A stretch of DNA of 64,000 bases, from the NCBI GenBank assembly GCA_963576475.1, contig OY754987.1, forward strand, positions 5,554,036 to 5,618,035, in the 5' to 3' direction. The position numbers and the translations under genes were made by a program. Positions 58,270-64,000 of this stretch are shown piece after piece; positions within the stretch are counted from its first letter, which is position 1; every line of letters begins with the position of its first letter. The notes under the pieces were generated by a model. That model made no database searches and was not told the DNA's origin. It saw only the letters and a list, made by a program, of their open reading frames with translations. The DNA comes from Molanna angustata (taxonomy: Eukaryota > Arthropoda > Insecta > Trichoptera > Molannidae).

Positions 58270-58860
58270 TTTTAAAAATCTGTTGGTTAAAAAATCATCT
58301 TATTTTATAATAGACGAGTTTTCAATCGAATGTTGATATTCATTTTCGTTGAGTGTTTGAGTTCCTTAGTTGTTCAAGGTTTCAATTGAATGTTCATAAT
58401 ATAAAATAGTCGAGGTTTCAATCGTATGTTAATATTGGTTTTCGTTCAGTGTTTTATTTTCTAAATATGTATATCTGTTGATTAAAAAATTAACTTAACA
58501 TATTGATATTAATTATCTTTCAGTGTTACAGTTATTTAATAAATAAATTGTCGTCTATCATTATTTAGAATATGATATTGAATAGTACACAACATTCATT
58601 TCGAAATGATTGTTGAATACCTACTTTTATTGTTTAATTATTATATTTTTAGTAACTTATGTAAATTAATAAAAAATTAACAAACTCATTCATTTTATTG
58701 TTAATCATTGGTATCATACTGTACACTATCATGGATCGATCCTCACTGCGTTCCACACAATGTGGGGTAACCATCGGCAGGTGAACGGGTGTGCATTATC
58801 CTATAAAAAAGCATGCCATGCGCATTTTTGTCGACACACCGGCATCTTTATTAATATATT
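58270..58860. other. intergenic, weak tandem similarity
   Basis: Three diverged copies of a gtttcaatcgaatgttgatat segment (58320-58450). No gene. Confidence 0.5.
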
Positions 58861-58861
58861 T

Positions 58862-59047
58862 TTTTTTTAAATATAAAAAATGAATATGTCCTTGTTAAAC
58901 AAGTACATATACATCTTCCTACGTTCCTTAAAAAAATCAAATAAATGCATGTGCTATAGGTAAACGAAATCGGTCGAGACAGGATTCGAACTCGCGACCA
59001 CTGGATTACCAGCCCAGCGCGCTAGCCGCTCTGCCATCGACCCATCC
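58862..59047 (-). mobile_element. tRNA-Thr-type SINE
   Basis: Minus strand: atggcagagcggctagcgcg, gctggtaatccagtggtcgc, gagttcgaatcctgtc, then the common tail to tttaaatataaaa at the left. Confidence 0.85.
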
Positions 59048-59129
59048 ATCCATTAAATTAATATAAATGATATGAGAATATTTTAAAGCTTGGTGACTGT
59101 TTAATTTCGATGCCTATAATATATTTTAT

Positions 59130-59364
59130 TAATCTCCAATACAAACCATCATGCTGTTTTCATATTCCGGGTCGGAGAAAAGGACTGACTTCCATACTGT
59201 CCTATCTAACATACATACATACCTACATGTGTTGTATAGAAAACAAAATATCTTAAAATATTCAATAATTTCGATTAATGATTTTATAGTTCGGTTCTTC
59301 TTATTTTTCAACTATACATACTATCGCTATCGACAATTGGATCTCATGTGTTACATGTAACTAG
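59130..59364 (+). mobile_element. Helitron-like family, 3' piece (H7)
   Basis: tctccaatacaaaccatcat to atgtgttacatgtaactag, then T. Confidence 0.75.
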
Positions 59365-59432
59365 TTTTATAATAGTCAAGATTTCAATCGAATATTGATT
59401 TTCGTTCAGTGTTTTAGTTCTTTAATATTGAT

Positions 59433-59932
59433 TCAACTGTCGATTTGTTCAAAAGAATTTTGTTCTCTTAACATATCGACAATGTTTCAAGCGGATACGC
59501 GAGAATCGTATGTAGGGTCTAAATAAAAATATTGAAAAAAGTCGAAATACCCCAACTAGATTATATAATTTTCTATAAATAATATTTTTTTTTAACAATA
59601 TTTTATATATATTGAATTTAGTGACGACATTGCTTCATACAATTTGTATGGTACACAATATCTACACAATATCTAAGAAGACTCAATAATTTGATACTTC
59701 ATCTCCAAACATACATACATACATACCATCATGCTGTTTTCATATTCTGGGTAGAAAAAAGGACTGACCTCCATACTGTCCTATCTTGACATACATACCT
59801 ACATGTGTTGTAAAGATAACAAAATATCTTAAAATATTCTATAATTTCGATTTAAGTGTTTATATTTTGGTACCTACTTATTCTTCAACTATCGCTATCG
59901 ACAGTTGGATCTCATGTGTTACATGCTACTAG
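59433..59932 (+). mobile_element. Helitron-like element, internally deleted (H8)
   Basis: tcaactgtcgatttgttc with its hairpin on the left, CTAG on the right (next base C); the conserved block and GT run are deleted. Confidence 0.75.
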
Positions 59933-59954
59933 CTTTATTTATTTTAGAACATTT

Positions 59955-60493
59955 CGTTGTGTCTGTGTGTGGTAAAAAATATTTTTTTTATTATAAATTT
60001 ATGTGTTTAACTGCCTATATTTCCAAAGTTTTTAAAATATCGAAAAAAGTCGATTTACCCTAACTAGATAATATAATTTTCTATAAATAATATTAGCATT
60101 GTAGTAGTCTATCTTATTTTTTTTTAACAATATTTTATAAATATTGAATTTAGTGAGGACATTGCTTCATACAATTGGTATGGCAGTCACCTATACCACG
60201 ATATCAAAGAAAACTTAATAGTTTGATAATTAATCTCCAAACATACATACATACCATCATGCTGTTTTCATTCTCTGGGTAGGACAAAAGGACTGACCTC
60301 CATACTATCCTATCTTGACATACTTACCTACATGTGTTGTATAAAAAAATATCTTAAAATATTCAATAATTTGGATTTATGGGTTTATACATAGAATTAT
60401 ATATAATCTAAGGGTCTCTAGTTTGGTACTTATTATTCAACTATACATGCTATCGCTATCGACAGTTGGATCTCATGTGTTACATGCAACTAG
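59955..60493 (+). mobile_element. Helitron-like family, 3' piece (H9)
   Basis: From a reduced GT-containing block to ttacatgcaactag, then T. Confidence 0.75.
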
Positions 60494-60939
60494 TGTTCAA
60501 AGAGAATATAACCTACGGATACTAGTGTTAAATAAAAAAATCGCGAGTCCATTATCTTGGTCTATCTAATATTTGTATCGACGGCAGCGTATTTGTTCGT
60601 GACAAGTTAAGGGTCATTTCATTTACTCCGTATATTATTTAAATGATTGGTTTTCAGTGAATTTTTGAGGAGTGAGTATAATTACTTTACCTTTTTTCAA
60701 ACCATAGATTGGCCGCGTCCCGGCTTAAATAGAAATTCGTTAGTGGTAAACATAATTTCTACATTTCCGTAAAAGGGATTTAGGCTTGTATTATAGACTT
60801 CCCGTTTGTCACGCAGATCAGATAACACATTGATTAGCGATCGTATTACTTAACTCTTGTTACACATTCTCTTTCAAACTCACCACAGTATCGTGTATTT
60901 GCGAAGAAAATAAATAATAATGATACTTTCGAATATTTG
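60494..60939. other. intergenic, no feature seen
   Basis: No recognised repeat or coding frame. Confidence 0.5.
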
Positions 60940-61090
60940 TATTATTGCATATGCGCAAACATTGGATTTTTTTCTGTCGGGAGTCAATGATATTTAAGCC
61001 CTGTAGGTGCCTTGATTTCCCGGTTCTCCTACAATAAATATTCCAACTTCGTCTCTATTGAGATAATTAAAAATCTGTTAATGATACTTT
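60940..61090 (-). repeat. dispersed repeat R, partial copy 3
   Basis: ttgcatatgcgcaaacattg, gagtcaatgatattt and attccaacttcgtctctatt match parts of 16185-16545, rearranged. Confidence 0.5.
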
Positions 61091-61166
61091 CAACAAAATT
61101 TAAAAATATTACAAACCCGGCAGTTGTTGTACTAACTGTGTATAATAATGGTTGATGTTTATGTAA

Positions 61167-61556
61167 TCCAACTGTCGATTTGTTTAAGAAAATTTATTTA
61201 TCTAAACATATCGACAGTACTAAGCCAAGATGCGCGTATTAGGAACATTTTGTATACCTACCATAGTGGACTTATTGCATGCAAAAAACACAAACTTAGA
61301 GGCTTCGCAGCAAATATCATATTCTATATAATGTCGTCCATCATACCATCATGCTGTTTTCATATTCTGGTTAGAAAAAAGGACTGACCTCCATACTGTC
61401 CTATCTAGACATACATACCTACATCTGTTGTATAGAAAACAAAATATCTTAAAATATTCAATAATTTGGATTTATGGGTTTATAGTTTGGTACTTTTTCT
61501 TCAACTAACATACTATCGTTATCGATAGTTGGATCTCATGTATTACATGCAACTAG
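61167..61556 (+). mobile_element. Helitron-like element, short complete copy (H10)
   Basis: A|TCCAACTGTCGATTTG at the left and CTAG|T at the right, with most of the body deleted. At 390 bp it is the shortest copy with both ends. Confidence 0.8.
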
Positions 61557-61595
61557 TTTCTTATTGTTTTTTTGCGTTTATCTTAATTACATATT

Positions 61596-62370
61596 TCAAC
61601 TGTCAATTTGTTTAAGAGAACTTTGTTCTCTTAACATATCGACAATGTTTCAAGCCAGGATACGCGAGAATTGTATTCAGGGTCTACTTTTTTCACGGCT
61701 TTTCCAAGTCATAAAACACCAACATAGTGGCTTCACAGCATATATGTTCCATACACGGATTTACTCAGAATTCGGAGTAAAATATTTCGTGTGAGTTTTG
61801 TGTGCGTATGCGTGTGCTTGTGCGTGCGTGCGTGCGTGCGTGCGTGCATGTGTGTGTGTGTGTGAGGGTGTGTGTGTGTGTGTGTCCGTCTCCCCTTATA
61901 ACTTTTGATCTGCTCAATTTACAGAGCCCAAAACTTCAGAATACATAAATAGTTATAGGCCTACAAAACTTTTATACTCAGAATTTTGAATTTTTGTTTC
62001 AGTCAGGGGTTATCAACTTTTGAATTTTTACTTTATTTTTCCATATATCTCAGAAACCATAAAAGCTTGAACGCTGAAAATTGGTACGAACATAGACAAA
62101 TACAAAATCTCAAACGAGTTTTTTCACAAAAATTCCAGAGTTTCTCAAACATTTTTTATTAAGAAAAACATTTTTTTAAATTTATGTGTTTAACTGCCTA
62201 TATTTCCTTAGTTTTTAATAATATCGAAAAAAACCGAAACAATCCAAATAGATAATTTAATTTTCTATAAAACATAGTAACATTGTAGTAGTACATCTCA
62301 AATTTACATAAATTGAATTTAGTGACGACATTGCTTCATACGATTTCTATGGCAGTCGCCTATACACAAT
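61596..62370 (+). mobile_element. Helitron-like element lacking its 3' end (H11)
   Basis: Starts tcaactgtcaatttgttt with hairpin, has the conserved block, a long GT/GC microsatellite (61800-61885) and the body to gcagtcgcctatacacaata; the terminal box and CTAG are absent. Confidence 0.75.
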
Positions 62371-63810
62371 ATTATAATATATTATGTAGGTATCTACATT
62401 CATGTTTATAAATTTATTTAAAATTATTTCTCACGTAACTCTTGCTTATCGGGGCTGGAAACACTAGGTAAATAAATTAGATGAAATTGTCGAATAGCAA
62501 TGAAATGGCCACATGCACAGGGTGCAAGGAAGTATTTATTATTATTTTTAAATTTTATATATATTTTTTCAATGGCGAGCCTTTGAATTTTGTTTTATTC
62601 TATAATTTATTTTGAAAGAAATAATGTTTGGGTACATATTAAATTTATATGATGTACCTAGTACGTAAGTACTTCATCTAATAAATAGTGACATTAAACA
62701 AAGTAGGTACCTATGTAGTGTGTTTTATATAATATTTAAATAATGAATTTCCCCAACATTTTTTAACACAAAATTATCTTTTGACTAAATATATCACAAC
62801 AAAAAAATCAAATAAAAACTTTTGTTATTTGTATAATATACGAGTACTTCAAAATATATAAAAGATTCATAAAATCCTAGATGTTATACTCCCGGTTGAT
62901 ATCTATATGAAAATTTAAAAAAAAGTTCAACGCTCTTAAATTTGTGCATGCCTTTCGATTACACGATTGTATAAAACTCTACGATGGAGGAGATCAAATG
63001 TTTGTTGGTGTAACATCGTTGAAAAAACATTGAGATGGTCTTATGTTATAATAATGTAGTTTTCTTCAAAACTGCGTATAAAAACACCTTCGGACTCAAC
63101 AGTAAGCTGTCAATAAATTGAACAATAATTCACAATATGTTTCTAAACATCGTAGGTATTTAAAAAAACATAGTTGTTAAATTGATAATATCAGTCCATC
63201 GACATTGAAATAAACATCCCTATAATATAGAACGAGCAATTTAATTGATATATTTTTTTTAATATCCTTATTGATATTACAAAAGATGTTTTTAATTTTA
63301 CTCTGACACTAATGAACATTCGGACAAACTTCACCATCACACCACAGATGTTTGTCATAACATTGTATGTAAGTTAATGTAAAATAATCCTTACAAATAA
63401 TAAGTAAAATGTTGTTAGTACGCATGTTGATGTTAACTCATTATGGACAGTATTTATGTCTTCAATACGCATGTCTGGAGCAAAGCACGGACCGGGACAG
63501 TGTTCTGTCCTTTTCTAACACATACCAATGAAGCGCTATCTGTGTCGCTCACAATCACGGATCGGCAAAATTTCGTATTACTATGAGATAATATGTGGAA
63601 AAATTACGTTCATATAAATTATGCACACAATCCTATAATATACGAATTTTGGCGCTATATACAAACACGCATCTACTAACAAAGTTACTAGGTACCATTA
63701 TAACGTATTTTGGCAAGTGTTTTGAATAAGTTTTTTGGATATAATATATATTTATTAATTTTAGAAGGCAGTGTAGTGCACTTATGTACACACTAAGAAA
63801 TCGCCTGTGT
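62371..63810. other. intergenic, no gene seen
   Basis: AT-rich, no known repeat, no coding signal. Confidence 0.5.
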
Positions 63811-63814
63811 ACAG

Positions 63815-64000
63815 AAGGCGTAGTAATAAAGCTAGAACAAATGGACGTGAAAACTATATAAAATATACGAAATATATAAAATATCGAAAAATATACACAT
63901 GGACGCAAGTATGATGTCAATTATGCATAGGAAAGTTTTTAATATACACCGGAAGTAGTAATAAAGATAGAAAAATGGACGTGAAAACTATATGAAGAAA
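63815..64000. repeat. direct repeat running off the window edge
   Basis: agtagtaataaagatagaaa and atggacgtgaaaactatat occur near 63955-63995 and, with small changes, at 63817-63860, about 136 bp apart. Probably the start of a tandem array. Confidence 0.65.

Overview
This is a window of an insect nuclear genome, most likely a moth or butterfly. It is AT-rich, its genes are cut by many small exons with canonical GT-AG borders, the interspersed DNA carries the tacctacctacttac-type strings common in Lepidoptera, short TTAGG blocks (the insect telomere unit) occur, and the main gene is a secreted M1 aminopeptidase N of the insect midgut type. The order-level call is inference.

Only two host genes can be supported. 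At the left edge, on the plus strand, are the last three exons of a polybromo-1 (BAF180) homologue (680-3083), a chromatin-remodelling subunit; the rest of that gene lies off the window. On the minus strand, 42488 down to 8166, is a complete aminopeptidase N gene: 16 coding exons whose phases all agree and sum to 2769 nt (922 residues plus stop). It has a signal peptide, the GAMEN exopeptidase motif, the HEXXH-X18-E zinc site and the catalytic tyrosine, but no hydrophobic GPI-anchor tail. Its first coding intron (31582-42302) is 10.7 kb and holds a satellite array, a hAT element, SINEs and LINE pieces.

Everything else is mobile or repetitive DNA. It includes (a) a rolling-circle-type non-autonomous family with A|TC...CTAG|T borders and about 13 pieces, concentrated at 56.8-62.4 kb; (b) a broken Helitron helicase at 51.8-53.1 kb; (c) LINE 3' ends from at least four families, some nested; (d) tRNA-derived SINEs of four kinds; (e) DNA transposons with clear borders: pogo/Tigger (13369-14438), hAT (35388-35901), a long-TIR foldback-like element with a 9-10 bp target duplication (23621-24760), and many MITEs; (f) tandem arrays with higher-order structure at 38.7-40.6 kb and 54.2-55.1 kb.

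The most unusual observation is three foldback repeats (about 1.1, 22.7 and 41.7 kb) that each carry a hammerhead-ribozyme-like core. The three copies differ in sequence but keep the same fold, with compensating changes in stem I (CCAC/GTGG, CCAG/CTGG, TGTC/GACA). From 43.4 kb to the right end I see no host gene.
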